The position numbers and the translations under genes were made by a program. Of a stretch of 64,000 bases of DNA, positions 1 to 12,199 are shown piece after piece (positions within the stretch are counted from its first letter, which is position 1; every line of letters begins with the position of its first letter). This DNA is from Sipunculus nudus (Eukaryota; Annelida; Sipuncula; Golfingiida; Sipunculidae): contig CM049317.1 in assembly GCA_026874595.1 (NCBI GenBank), positions 54,669,118 through 54,733,117 on the forward strand, read 5' to 3'. The notes under the pieces are model-generated. The model did no database searches. It was not told the DNA's origin and worked only from the letters and a program-made list of their open reading frames with translations.

Positions 1-436
1 GGTGAAGGTACGCTCATTGCACAGCGGTTATACACTGCAGTCGTCCAAGATCTCTCGTGTAACCACTGCTTTGTATAGCAAGATTTTTTCTGGAATCAAA
101 CACCAGGGTGCGCACGGAGCCAAGATTTGTAATAGACCAATGAGAGCGTGGTATCGCATTGGGCATCCATCTCCAAATTTTAAACATGCGGCAACCGCTC
201 TCGTTTGTCTGATTACACCGATTCTGGCAGAGAGATCCAAGACGCAGACCATCGATAGCGGGTTTCCTGGGACGACTGCAGTTTACATCCTTTGCGCGAG
301 CAGCATAGGCGAAGGAGACATAAAATATAATGCGAACCCTACTGTCATTCAAACAACCCCCACGTGCACCGAAGAGGTACACTGGTACATGAGGGATATG
401 AATGAGAAGTATACTTATTCCAACTCGTTTTACTGA
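1..436. other. GC-richer coding-like island, strand unresolved
   Basis: This stretch is richer in GC than its flanks and stays open in one + frame for 144 codons (2-436) and in two - frames. One - frame (about 14-382) is attractive: a hydrophobic run ending in Ala-Arg-Ala precedes a Cys-containing segment with the pattern CQNRC followed seven residues later by another Cys, as in a secreted domain, and ends at a stop. The + frame also ends in a stop at about 436. No ATG starts the - frame, so it would have to be an internal or terminal exon cut by splicing or a decayed fragment. I recognise no family. Several simultaneously open frames are expected by chance at this GC content, so coding status is uncertain. 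Confidence 0.22.
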
Positions 437-1640
437 GTTGCCATTGAATTGGTTGTATTTGAAATGTTAAGCCTACAGAGGTTGCATTAGTCGTACGAGG
501 TCTGACTAAAGACATATTTTAAGTGCGTAAAATATGCTATTTTTATGTTGGTGTCCTGACTATTCTAAAAAAAGGTAATAAATAAAACTCAGGCTGGTTA
601 ATCATTGCCAAGACCTTGTCTGTCACCCGGGGAACAAGACAGTGAAGAATTCGAAATGTCGTAAAATATGCATTTTGCCTTCCGTGATGACATTTACGAC
701 ATTCACAAGATAAAAATATGAGAACCTTTTCGCTGTGACACACTAGACACCGGAAGATGGAACCAATTTTTCTTTCCTTCATAATATGTTGTTTTATAGT
801 TAATTTTTCTTGTTTGGTCCTTACGAAATGGTGAATGGCGAATGAAACACACCAAAAAAAAAATACTAGATATGAAATAAAATACAAAAAATCACATCAA
901 TATATAATTATGTAAAACCGTGTGGTTAATTTATGAATATACGGAGGTATTTGAGGACATGGTACCATCTGACACTGTCCCCAGCTGATAATGTATCATC
1001 CCAAATGAGATTGTCCCTTGACTTGTCTGACGTTAATAGTTGTGATAGTTATCCAGACGCCATTATGTAAATATATATATTGGTCTACAGATAGTACTAT
1101 ATTAAGTCTGTTTCACATCTGTTTCACAATGAAGTACTCAGTGAATTTACGGAATATAGTAATGAATTGACTGATCATCTGGAAAACGTTAGCTGTAAGG
1201 AAGAAATGAGACATTGGTCTAAATAGACAGAATGAAACCAAAATCATACCTTACAAAATAGTGAAGTAATTCAATAAAATAATATATGAGAAAACCAATC
1301 TATTTTTTATCACATTTCTACTCACTGATAAAGGACAAGGTCACAAGTCACATTCTCAAACAAACACATTTAAAAGCTGTTGCCTGATTGTTAAGTGTTA
1401 ATTTTTTTTAATGCTACCATCAAAGTGAGGTTGGAGCCCATGACAGGCGCCATGTCACTTGGCCACAGGATTCAGAAGAAACAGAAGGCTGTAAAATGCA
1501 AGAGTTAGCTTTAGTCATGACTTTTTCATCTTATGTTAGGCCTTTAGTTTGGTGTCAAACTACTTGTTTACACTTAAGTTCAACAGAATAATCGGCAAAT
1601 TTCAATGGGCACCTACTTGTGGAATAGACTGACCTAAAGC
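437..1640. other. No recognisable gene; AT-rich spacer
   Basis: I see only AT-rich sequence with short homopolymers. No open frame here looks protein-like and no repeat family was matched to another part of the window. Confidence 0.5.
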
Positions 1641-1646
1641 TTGATG

Positions 1647-1651
<5 letters not shown>

Positions 1652-1693
<42 letters not shown>

Positions 1694-1760
1694 TATGTAC
1701 GTATGTATTACACACACACACATATATATATATGTATATAAAACATATATATATTCCTAG
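1652..1760. repeat. (TA)n microsatellite with (CA)n and mixed TA tail
   Basis: About 40 bases of uninterrupted TA alternation are followed by a short CA run and further TATATG units. This is a simple sequence repeat with no sign of being part of a larger element. Confidence 0.9.
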
Positions 1761-1789
1761 AAGACCCTGTACATACTCTTAACTCTTTA

Positions 1790-3385
1790 TTTTACCATAA
1801 AAAGATCATTTCGATTTAACCCTGTCAAAAAATTACTTTTTAACTTAGCCTTTCCTTCAAACATGTGCGATATGAAATGTAAATGGAATGGTCCTATATG
1901 CTTGTAATTTTGAGAAGCCAGAGGTGATAACCCGAAAATACTGAATGATAGAGTGACAGAAGAGAAAATATACGACACAAAATCAGTTGATAAAAAATTG
2001 ACATAGATCAAATTTTACTTTGATATAGCATTAATACTTTATACATGGACACCATATGAAAACTAAATGATAAATATGATCATATGGCAAACATGTATAT
2101 TTCACTGTATATAACGGAACAGGATAAAGGGATTTGCTTACGTTGACCCGGTAAAACTACTTAGTAAACCGGAGTATTTTTTTACCGTTTTATTACAGAA
2201 GAAAGATCGAGTCATAAGGGCGGCTTGAGGCCCATTTGTACATCAAGGAGGCAAAGATTTACGCCGTACGACCTGTCCGATGCTGTTAGGGCTATTAGCA
2301 CCCCAATTACTACGATAACTACGCAGCCTGGTAGGCTATTATTTATTAGCACATTATAAGACGTATCAGACCTGGAGCGAACCCTTCCCGGGCCGCAGAG
2401 ATATGACGTTTTGTCTGAACTGCCCATATTTTATTCCTTGACTTGTACTCATTGAACATTTCTACTGCGATGTTTTGTAAATACATCAGCTTGTCGTGAC
2501 AAACCATTATTAAAAGCTCCCAAGACCTAGAAAACAAATATCTACGGGCTCAATTCATGCAGCAGTAGTATTTTTGCCGCTGCAGTAAACAAGCCTACGC
2601 AACTGCCCAGTCCCCATTTCCTTTAATCTACTTTAACAGCTTTTCAGGACACTAGTGTTAACGAGTGTCTGTGATCTTGTAAGTTTCCTTAAGCAGACGA
2701 CTGCAGTCAGCGCGGGAATGCGAGTTCATCTGAGGCAAAGTATAATATCCCTGTGACGCGGTTTAGATCGCTCTATGTGATGCGGGGTTATAGTAAATTA
2801 AAGACATGCCCTAGCTTTGAAAGGCAGGGGAGATTAACACAGTATCGTGACACATGTTTAATACTTCATCGGCCTGTAATTGAAAAAGAAGGTATCATTA
2901 ATATACTTTATCATATTAATGGAAATTTCCCACTCGCGGCAACGATCGTTTGCTAAATATACAGTAAAAGGTTATCCCCATCCATTGGTTTTATTCCATA
3001 CTGAAGTTGGGTGACTTTGGATCGGTTGCAATAAATACTCTGCAGTCTGTTACACCAACTGTAAACACCTGTTGTGAAGAATTATATTCTCAGGGGAAAG
3101 TTCTTCAGAAAAATATATATGGAAATGGAAAGCTGAAGGGTAGACTAAATTTACAGCAAAGGAAAGAAATACCTACCTTTCACAATATATAAGATCACAA
3201 TATATTAAATCATTATTTAAAACTCCGAGAAATCGATGTTTATTTCACAACATTTAGGCCCAATAACTCTTGTATAGCTCATATGTAAGACTATATGTTA
3301 AGATTAAAAAAGTAGTAAAACACAAATTAGTTCGTCACTTCCATGGGTCACTTTCACTGAAGTTATTCAGTTTTTTCTTTTTTTT
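1790..3385. other. No supported gene; one GC-richer patch
   Basis: Mostly AT-rich. A patch at about 2205-2430 is richer in GC and open in one + and one - frame; the - frame contains a short Val/Ile-rich hydrophobic run. No start, splice context or family was recognised, so it is not called as a gene. Confidence 0.35.
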
Positions 3386-3389
3386 TTTT

Positions 3390-3452
3390 GGGGGGGGGGG
3401 GGGGTTAAGGGGTTGCACTCTGTCCCTCTCGCTTTGGGGGGGGGGGGGGGGG
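3390..3452. repeat. Two poly(dG) tracts
   Basis: A T-run leads directly into 15 consecutive G (3390-3404), and a second run of 17 G lies at 3436-3452. They are two of many long G or C homopolymers in this AT-rich window. Confidence 0.9.
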
Positions 3453-3718
3453 CACATAATTTTGAAATTTAGAGATAATTCCACATATCATTTTCTAGTT
3501 TCGTCACGTGTTTCCTCAATAACCATTCAGTTATGCACCTCACTATGAGATTATGATTTCCCATGTGTCAATTGCCTCACTGATATGTCATGAACGTTAG
3601 CCTGTTCTTTTAACATTTAAAATCTAAAGTAGATAATGAATAATAAAGTGCTGTAAACAGAGCAAAAATCGTTTTCATATGGTGGAAATGTATGCTTTAG
3701 AATATGTGGTGGGGGTTA

Positions 3719-4266
3719 AAAAAATTATGATATTCTGGGAGAAGAATGTAAAAATTATGATATTCTGGGAGAGGAATGTGAATTTGAGGATATTCTGGGA
3801 GAGAAATGTGAAAATGAGGATATTCTGGGAGGGAAATGTGAAATTGAGGATGTTCTGGGAGAGGAATGTGAAAATGAAGATATTCTGGGAGAGGAATGTA
3901 AAATTTATGATATTCTTGGAGAGGAATGTGAAAATAATAATATTATTCTCGGAGAGGAAGGTGAAAATTATGATATTCTTAGGGAGTAATGTGACATTTA
4001 TTATATTCTGAAAGAGGAATGTGACAATGATATTCTGGTAGAGTAATGTGACATTTATTATTTTCTGAAAGAGGAATGTGACAATGATATTCTGGTAGAG
4101 TAATGTGACATTTATAATATTCTGGGAGAGGAATGTGAAAATAATATTCTGGGAGAGGAATGTAAAATCAATGATATTCTGGGAGAGGAATGTGAAAATT
4201 ATGATATTTCGGGAAAGGAATTTCAAAATGATGATAGTCTGGGAGAGGGATTTGAAAATTATGATA
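3719..4266. repeat. 30-bp minisatellite, about 18 copies
   Basis: A unit with the core GATATTCTGGGAGAGGAATG recurs every 30 bases, with some 28- and 32-base variants in the middle. Because 30 is a multiple of three, the array gives a 183-codon open frame on the - strand with a ten-residue period built on FTFLSQN. The open frame lacks any flanking protein-like sequence and the unit length drifts within the array, so it is best read as non-coding tandem repeat. Confidence 0.92.
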
Positions 4267-4624
4267 TTCTGAATTACGGAATTTGTACCGATTGTCTTAA
4301 AGGGTTCGGAAGGGGGAGGGGCTTGTTCTTATGTTCTTTATTCAGGGAAGAGGGGAGGGGCTTCTCTCGGTACTCCTGCATGTGTATAGTCCCCATCCCC
4401 CGCCCCACATTTTCACAGCAGACAAGGCCCATGGACTATAGTCTCGAACATTGGAATATACAGAATAGAACTCATTATTAAACGGTATGTCACAAGGTGG
4501 GCTGAACAGATGATTTGATTTATAGTTTAAAGAACACTAAATATGAATGCTCTGATACTATAACGACCTGCCAAACTTGCTTCGCAATGAACGGCCAGAC
4601 TGATGTCCCCATAGCCATTTCCAC

Positions 4625-4693
4625 TGACGTCACTCTATCCTTTGGGATTGAAAAAAACTTACAAAATGACGTCAGCCTGTACAACTGACGTTA
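4625..4693. promoter_or_regulatory. Cluster of CRE-like palindromes
   Basis: Two perfect TGACGTCA palindromes (4625-4632 and 4667-4674) and a near match TGACGTTA (4686-4693) lie within 69 bases. TGACGTCA is the full cAMP response element recognised by CREB/ATF bZIP factors. No transcript start is evident nearby, so function is inference only. Confidence 0.3.
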
Positions 4694-4789
4694 TGATGGC
4701 CTGTCAGAAATAATGCGTTGGTGGGACTAAAGTCAGCTATACAAGATCATTTCCCTGATGTTTACGTATTTATAAACAGCCACGTATGA

Positions 4790-4995
4790 TACAAAGTAGA
4801 ACGTGGTGGTGTAATGGTCCCATGACTATTCGCGTCCCTTACCGCTTTCCGCGCTAAAACAGTAAAACCCCTAGCCAAAGATTTAACCACTTTGGTGCGC
4901 TCTCTCCACCAGGAAGTGAATGGGTACTGGTGGCAGACAGATGTAGGACCAATAACTTTCAGCTTCTTGGGCTGTTCGCATACCAGGGGGTCAAT
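4790..4995 (-). repeat. Possible SINE-like dispersed repeat fragment
   Basis: Read on the - strand, the segment carries a stretch resembling a module common to animal interspersed repeats: a 'tacccattcact...ggtggagagag' part followed by a 'gtggttaaat' part. It has no second copy in this window and no clear A/B boxes. The match is from memory of typical repeats and is weak. Confidence 0.25.
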
Positions 4996-5932
4996 AAAAT
5001 CTACAAGAATGGGTAGAAAGACCAATACCGCAAAGTGAGCCTACCATCGTCGGAGATATCAGACTATATATATATATATTTAAATCTTCGCGATCACAAA
5101 GGGGATGGTAGCCCTTTCCATGAGCTCATTTGGAAAAATGAAATCAAAGATTTGTGATATAATTTATTTTATCTGATACATCAAGGATGAAAAGTTTCAC
5201 CACTGCAGTTGAGATTCCCAGCTTCGAAATCACTTTAGTAGGTAATTTTACAACCGGAAACAGGTGTTCAAACATGGGGTACATGTACATCTGTCTGTAT
5301 GTGTTTGCAATCATATTTGTACACGGGCAACAGTAATATGACCTTAAATGCGCATTAGACTATTTAAAGTGCACTTGTAAAAGAATTAATTAAAAAAGGA
5401 GTATTTTGATAGTTGTGATTTCATCCAAACAAAGTTTTCTAGGTTCATTAAGAAGACCTTGAACAAAACCCTATAATAATAAGGTTACTGTAATACCATG
5501 AAAACGTTCGTTACAATCCACCAACTTCATATATATCTATATAGTTATCAAATAAGTATTACTTTAATCACACAAGGATACCTGATTTTATATGAATTAT
5601 TGAAGAAAGCATTAGCGACGTTACCAATAACGGCCAGACAGTCCTAAGTCGTTTCCTTAAGTGATTACGAACAGTGATTACGGACAGCTGGTTTGATTTA
5701 CTCTGATCAAAGGCCTCACCGGCCGGTCAGCATGATACACAGAGTGCAGTCCATACCCACCAAAGCGTTCAGATCCAATTAATACTTGCGTAGCTTGTCG
5801 ATGGAGTTTTCATTTCCCGAGGGAGAACATTTAGATGGAGGGACATAATAACAACTACCGGGCTTTGATAATCCTTTTGGAAGCCTTTTGGCGGGAAAAC
5901 TCATGCGGTTTCCTTTGGCTTTCCGCCTACAG

Positions 5933-6031
5933 CTTAACGTGTACAATGACAGAATGAATATCTCAGTGATAATTCTTGGTCAGCCTAACAGCTGCAAGAT
6001 CAAGTGCAAGACGTCTTGGCAATTACTGTGA
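5933..6031 (+). CDS. Candidate terminal exon, unknown protein
   Basis: A strong acceptor-like tract (CCTTTGGCTTTCCGCCTACAG) is followed by 32 sense codons and a TGA. The peptide begins LNVYNDRMN and has a C-x3-C pair near its end. The frame is also open about 26 codons upstream of the acceptor, so the splice call is not forced, and an overlapping frame is open as well. No family recognised and no partner exon found nearby. This is a hand call from splice context only. Confidence 0.22.
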   Translation, partial: LNVYNDRMNISVIILGQPNSCKIKCKTSWQLL

Positions 6032-6039
6032 TAGCTGCA

Positions 6040-7960
6040 GATATTAGGTTGGTGCTTTATGAGACGTAGATCAATGGTATGTTACTGGAGACATCAGAGG
6101 TTCAAAGCTTTATATATTTATCGGATGAGATAGAAAACTGATATTAAAGCACGGTATCTAACAGATATATTGATTGGTTGTACAGAAAGCTCAAGGCATT
6201 GCCCTCTGTGTGGGAGCTTTTGTAAAGTTTGACAGTAAACATTACAGGGCACTTAAACAACCAAAGGTGTAACTCGAGTCACTAAAAGGGTGTCTGGCAG
6301 TTAAGTCAGAACTAAAAGTGCTATAACTTTTGGTCGCTAACCGATCTCAAAGACAAGTCTTCTAAGGCCAGGAGCACCTGGCGAAGGAAGAGCATAAGTT
6401 ATCGCATGTTATATATGGTCTTTATAACATCACCTATATGTTATACCTTTTATTATAGTCTGGCGATCGCCGCCGTGACAGATTCAGGCGGAGCCGAGTA
6501 TATACTTGTACACGTTATAAAGCCGTAATTGTGTAAAATTGAAGGAATTCGAGTTTTAGCAACTTAGCCTGAATTCAGTTAAATTCATGGTTCTAAAAAT
6601 AATGTTGAATGATTTTGGTTCATCAGAAGTAGATATCATTGTATCTCTTCTGAAAAGGTACATTAATGTAAGAGGGTGTGATGATGACGCTGTAAATGTT
6701 TCAGTTGATAAAAGATACAGAATATCTGTAATTACTGGAATTTTATCGTACGTCCTTTGTCTTTTTTAAACCATTTTAATGGAGCCAATGATGAAACAAA
6801 AAAATAATAAAACTTGTTATCTCCCTGAGGTACCACTGGAAAAGACATAAAAAATATGGTTCTCAAAAAGATACACTAAAAAAGATGCACACCGAGACAT
6901 TCGATTTTATAAGCAATTTCGTTTTAGTTGCCATACGAAACATCGAACATTAACTCTATTTGTAGCCAACCACAATCCATTTCGAGCAGGGAATTTTGGT
7001 TGACTACTGAAGTCTATGTTTTGTCCAGGCAAGCCAAAATTGTGTGGCTAACTTGACTTGTGGTTCAAGCTAATAAATGATATGCTAAAACTGAATGATT
7101 GCAGCTTTTACAGTGTTTAATTTTTTTCGTCTCATTTGTGATGTCTCGGAAAATTTAAATTCTTTCCGTTTGTATGATAGAAATGTAAAATTTATTGCTT
7201 AGTTTAACACTGATGACCCTGACAGTAAATTATACATAAGATGTGCTGAAATATTATTCTTAAAAAAGAAAAGCATAAGAAAATCAGAAAAAGCTTTTAA
7301 AATAAGTGAGTATCTTTACCATGCAGATTGTGGGGTTAATTACAGTTTTGATATAAAGTGACACGTTTGACTGTTGTCAGAGTGCTGAGGTTCCGTTTAT
7401 AAGATGTACGTTGTCCTCGGCACGTTAATTCATTACGACTGTCGTTGTGGCCAGACAGTAATTGTAATCATTTTGTTTGAGTCAGCCCTAGTACACAATG
7501 CTTAAGATCAATATATTATTCCGGGTACAAATAATGTCTGACTTTAAATAAGGCCTTGACATGAGATGGTCTGGCTGATGAATGAGAAGAGAGCTGATAA
7601 CGGTTAATTATGTAAGGCATACATGAAACCCGGAATAAAGATTGAAAATTAAAGTGCATAGACATGTGTGACACACGTACATTATATACAGGTTTACTCA
7701 GTCACTTTAGCCATCACAATAATAAACGATTCTTAAGACATTAATAATTGAAAGACACTTGATGCACGGGGAAAATGAGCAATGTGTGCAGTTTCGAAAG
7801 ACAACAAACTGAGCTCGGCGAGTCATAGGTCCCACAGCTACAAATAAAATACATTGTATATTTAATAGGATCTTCATTAGCCCATGTATCACCCCTAAAA
7901 ATACCAGTTTCATAGAATTAGGTTCAATAGTTTTGTTCTTAAAATTACCTAGAAAACAAA
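6040..7960. other. No supported gene; AT-rich spacer
   Basis: Contains one 60-codon open frame starting at an ATG (6587-6769) in AT-rich sequence, with no recognisable domain, and otherwise featureless DNA. Confidence 0.4.
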
Positions 7961-7967
7961 CGAGCTA

Positions 7968-8062
7968 CAAAACAACCACCTAACTAACCAACCAAGCAAC
8001 CAACCGATCAACCAACCAACCTACAAATCAACCAACCAACCAACAAAACAACAAACCAATTA
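7968..8062. repeat. (AACC)n simple repeat
   Basis: Imperfect repeats of AACC/CAAC run through this stretch with occasional substitutions, giving a strongly strand-asymmetric sequence with almost no G. Confidence 0.88.
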
Positions 8063-8796
8063 AAATTAGATAAATAAATAAGATGAAAACATAACCTCTT
8101 TTTGGGAGGGAATCATGAACAAATAGGTCACATTTACAGCGGGTGATATACCGAATTAAATAACGCCCTCTCTAATATGGCTTGTACTCGTTTCTGAACG
8201 CAGGGCGTAGTCAACTGGTACAGCGCAGGTGCCACCCCCACACACTCGACTTTGCATGTAATGGTAAGGCAAAACTTTGCAGACACTAGGTATCTGTTAA
8301 GAAAATCATAGTATAAAAATAATTTTAAAAAATTGAAATATCAGTCAGGTTAATATGAATTTTATTTACTGTATAATTTAATCTGTAGGTAACAATTGAT
8401 ACATAAAAAGGGATCTATCCCGGATACATAATTTTTCAAAATATCATAAGCAACCAAAAACAATAAATTATGTATTCCAAAGATATATATAAAACGATGA
8501 AGTACTTAAACTGAAGAAGGCACGGAACGTAATTTTAGATGGTATGGGTCTGGCGCATACAGCATGTGATTATGTTTACTCATAGACAAGACGACATTCA
8601 TGACAAGTTTTCGATGCCAACGGTTTCCAAGATTGAATGAAACCTGAACCATGGATTGCATGATTAAATCTGTATCGGCGAATGTTTTCTTTAGGGTCGT
8701 GATGGGAGCTTATTCACAATGTGATCTGCTACATATTTTGTTCTACCTAACCATGCCATCAATTTATCTTGCGGGGCTGTGGGGGGCTGTGGAGGG

Positions 8797-8856
8797 CTGG
8801 GGGGGGGAGGGGGGGGGGCGGTTGACTCGCTCCGACACACACACACACACACAGAG

Positions 8857-8905
<49 letters not shown>
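8797..8905. repeat. Compound microsatellite: poly(G), (CA)n, (TA)n
   Basis: G-runs interrupted by A are followed by a (CA)n run near 8835-8853 and a long (TA)n run at about 8860-8904. The same order of a G-run beside a CA/GT run recurs near 19.34, 39.66 and 61.80 kb. Confidence 0.9.
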
Positions 8906-8906
<1 letters not shown>

Positions 8907-11459
8907 TTTTTAGGGTGTGTATGACACATTTTAAATATATATACTTAATCACATATGAAATTTATTACAATTAAGAAGTATAAGGATTTAGAAAATAAGG
9001 CATCTTGTTTCGAGTATAAGTTGATTCTAATTCTAAACCATGTTTAGATATAATATTTGATAGTAAACTTATAAGTGGTACCAAAGTCTATAAACGTCTT
9101 TTTATTAATATATTTCATTTGCAATATATATATTATTATTATTTTTATTGTTATTATTCTATGAATTGTGGGGGTAGGGGTGAATACTTTGACCATCCCC
9201 CTTTCCCAAAAGTGGGGGATATATACGCCCCCATCCCTCCTATACTGACGCCCCTGTACCCAACTCCAGATTAAGTTGTAAATGGGGAGGGATGTTGAAT
9301 TTGAACCACTTCGGTTTAAACTTTAACGCGTGAATAGAACAGCATTAATCTGTGAATCTCCATGAGAGGATAGGATGCCTTGCATAACTATAAAAACTGA
9401 TAAATGACAAGAATGTAAAGTTACTGGCGATTCCAGTTTTGTACATTCTTATAACTTTACTGTAAGAACTATAGAACAAATTTACCATTTTCCCAAGCTT
9501 CATGATATATATGATACACGCAACCCGAAGATTTAGTTCAGGGTATATATGTTAACGTGCAGTTGACCCTAAATGTGTAATAGTATATGGAAAATATACA
9601 CTCTTGAGAATAAAGGCCCAGGCTTTCTTTTCCTGAATAAAGTTGCTGTTGTTGCATATCAATGCTATATTTAAAAACCCTAAAAGAAGAAAAAAAAAAA
9701 AAAAAACACTGCAGGGAGTTTATATTAGATTACATAACAATATCTCAAAATATGTTTGTTATCTATATATACTATATTTCTATCAAGCTGTGATAACTTT
9801 TTATATCGAAACAAAAGTTTCATGCCTGAATTAAAAAAATGGAAAGAGCACAGTACGAGGTTTGAAATTTTAGGCCTCATAGTTTCGTCATCAGTGTTTT
9901 GCGGGGGGAGAGGGGGGGGTTCATTTGCGCTATTTACCTACTCAATGTACATAACCATCTTTATTTCAATTACCTAATATGTACACAAAGTCTTAACAAA
10001 TACACTAGAAGCTAGAGCAACTTCGAACAGGTGGATATTCTTCATGCAGTAGCAGCATGTATACAAAAGTATTGATATTATCCAAATTATCGACCTATGA
10101 ATAACGGGTTACATAAAATGCATATACAATTTACGTGAGATGCCATTGAATCTATTGAATTAATTAATATTCACCTGAGCAAAAGTGGCCTACTTTTCAC
10201 AAATATTTTATTTTCGCGATAAATTTACCTTCGCAAATATTGCGAATTTGAAACCCTCGTGAACAAAAAGGGAACCACAGTACTTATGATTAATGTAAAC
10301 TAAAGGGCCATTGCCAAGGATGCTTACGTAATCAGTATTAGAAGCAGACAGTTAACTTCATCTTATTACCACACCACCAATGGGTCATTTATAGCTTAAC
10401 AGGTGTATGGTAAATACTCAGTCCTCATGTTGAATCATTATTAATTATTAAGGATTGTATTAATACTATTTCCTGTGCCATAATGTTACAAATAAACTAA
10501 AGCTTCGACAGTCTTGTTATTTAACCTAAACCCGATTGTTGCACACTGATATATAACCCTGACATACATCTTTGAGTAGAAAACTTGCTCATAACCTAAT
10601 AAATATGAATCGTTTATTGTTATGACGCCGTGGAAGCCCTTTCAGAATTCATCTCCTAACCATAAATTTAGATATTACTTTGGAGTAGACACATTTAATG
10701 ATTTCCTAAAGATCCTGTTACAGTATTTCTTCAATACCCACCTGCTCGTATATGCCATAATTCATAGAAATAGTTATGAATTATTAATTACATGATACAT
10801 GTGAAACATCCAAGTGTACCCTTATTTTGTCTGTACTCACAAAATGGCCGTTAATTCTATCTTTAATATAAAGGCATTTCCTTTTCGGGTTTACAGTAAA
10901 ATAAAACATACGTGGATTTATTATAACTTAACTTTGTTTATAAACTGGTTTTATGTTAGGAAAATATTTCCTTCATTATCGTAATATCGAGGTTACTATG
11001 GTTACGGACATGACTCGCTGACGTGTACTCTCTCCAGCAGCCTGTTTTTTTCCCAGTATTTACTTGGGATTTACTGTGGGGACATTTAGACTATATTAAC
11101 TACTTTATCTACACAACACCTACTCATCAGTCATCATATTGTTATTACTGTATATGATATTTAAAGAACATCTACTACTACTGCTATTACTGCAAATCAA
11201 TGAAAGAATATCGATAATCATTCTGGAGTTATAATAATAATAAAAGTAATAATGAATATTGCCTTCTTTGCATATAGCCTTTCAGAACCAATTAATAGGT
11301 ATAAGCACAATTACCCATTTCCAATAATTATAACAAGAGACATCTTTTGGTGTTATTTGACACTATATGTTATAGTTGAATCGCTGTCTGGAACAATAAG
11401 ATTGAACGAATGATAGTTTACTATTTTAGACTCACTGAATGGTCTTAATTTCATTTTTT
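8906..11459. other. No supported gene; AT-rich spacer with repeat scraps
   Basis: Near 9170-9256 there is a C/G-run segment ending ACGCCCCTG, reminiscent of a dispersed repeat end. Near 10170-10285 there are words (TTTTCGCGA, CTCGTGAACAAAA, ACCACAGTAC) that recur loosely near 15.4, 31.55 and 48.47 kb. No gene is visible. Confidence 0.4.
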
Positions 11460-11680
11460 TATAAACTTTATTTCATTTAAATTTATTGTAAAAATAACTT
11501 TGGCTCAGGTGGTGGCAATAGGGAGTGTTAAAGGTGGAGGAACCGGGAAACCCGGAGAAAACCATACGGGAAACCACAACCCACGCTTAAAAACACGCCC
11601 GGAATCGAACCCTGGTCGCCAGGGGAGAGAACCAAGCGTGTTACCCCTAACCATTCGACTGACCAGGTCCCCGGAAATGT
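11460..11680 (-). mobile_element. tRNA-derived SINE (family 1), copy 1
   Basis: On the - strand a tRNA-like head carries an A-box-like TGGTTAGGGGT and a perfect B box GGTTCGATTCC (+ strand 11601-11611). A conserved central block follows (ttctccgggtttcccggttcctccacc) and then a tail with AAATAAAGTTTATA-like sequence. Copy 2 lies on the + strand at 24.2-24.5 kb and shares head, centre and tail. The central block recalls the MetaSINE core, but that identification is from memory. The copies are non-coding. Confidence 0.82.
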
Positions 11681-11863
11681 TGTTGTTGTTATATTGTGAT
11701 AAATGAAAAGCTTTCTAAAAATAACATTAACATGAAATCTTCTGTGCCCCTTTATTATATAATTAAAAAGAAAAACGCTCTCTGCCAAAATTGTCATACG
11801 AAAAACTAATAGAACCATTCTAGATGAGCAACAATGTCCGACTGAAATGAAAAAAAAAATTTA

Positions 11864-12195
11864 GGCCAAATCAAAAAAAGTATGGCTCTCAGGCATTTTT
11901 TTGCCAAAATTCAATGAGGGCGGGCGGTTTTTTTTATTTTTGATTTTTTTGTATATTTCGATAAAAATGTCAAATTATAAGGGAAAAACATGATAATAAC
12001 AGATTTATTTTGCTAAACAAGTAAAGGCACTACATGAAAAACGAAATTGTATAACTTTATCTTCTTGAAAGAAATGTCCGAGCGGCTGCAGCTCAAAATT
12101 GGTAAGTTTCAATTTAAAATCAAAATAAAAATTTTTGATAGGGGGGTTTAAAATTGATGCGGGCGGTGCCTGAGAACCATACCCCCTTTTTGGCC
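11864..12195. mobile_element. Harbinger-like MITE with TTA target duplication
   Basis: The ends are inverted repeats: the left starts GGCCAAA and continues through GTATGGCTCTCAGGCA, and the right, reverse-complemented, starts GGCCAAAA and continues GTATGGTTCTCAGGCA. TTA flanks both sides (11861-11863 and 12196-12198). A 3-bp TTA/TAA duplication and ends starting GG are typical of PIF/Harbinger elements. The 332-bp interior is AT-rich and has no transposase, so it is non-autonomous. Confidence 0.8.
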
Positions 12196-12199
12196 TTAG

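Noticed and set aside
2641-2682. 31-nt microexon before GTAAGT at 2678
   Set aside because: Too short, with no partner exon and only weak open frames.
3675-4226. 183-codon - strand open frame as a gene
   Set aside because: It arises from the 30-bp minisatellite and ends with the array.
4660-4705. 38-nt - strand microexon before a GTAAGT donor
   Set aside because: Short, no partner, and overlaps the CRE-like motifs, which explain the sequence as well.
8651-8974. 107-codon open frame through a microsatellite
   Set aside because: Its Thr-His and Ile-Tyr runs are translations of CA and TA repeats.
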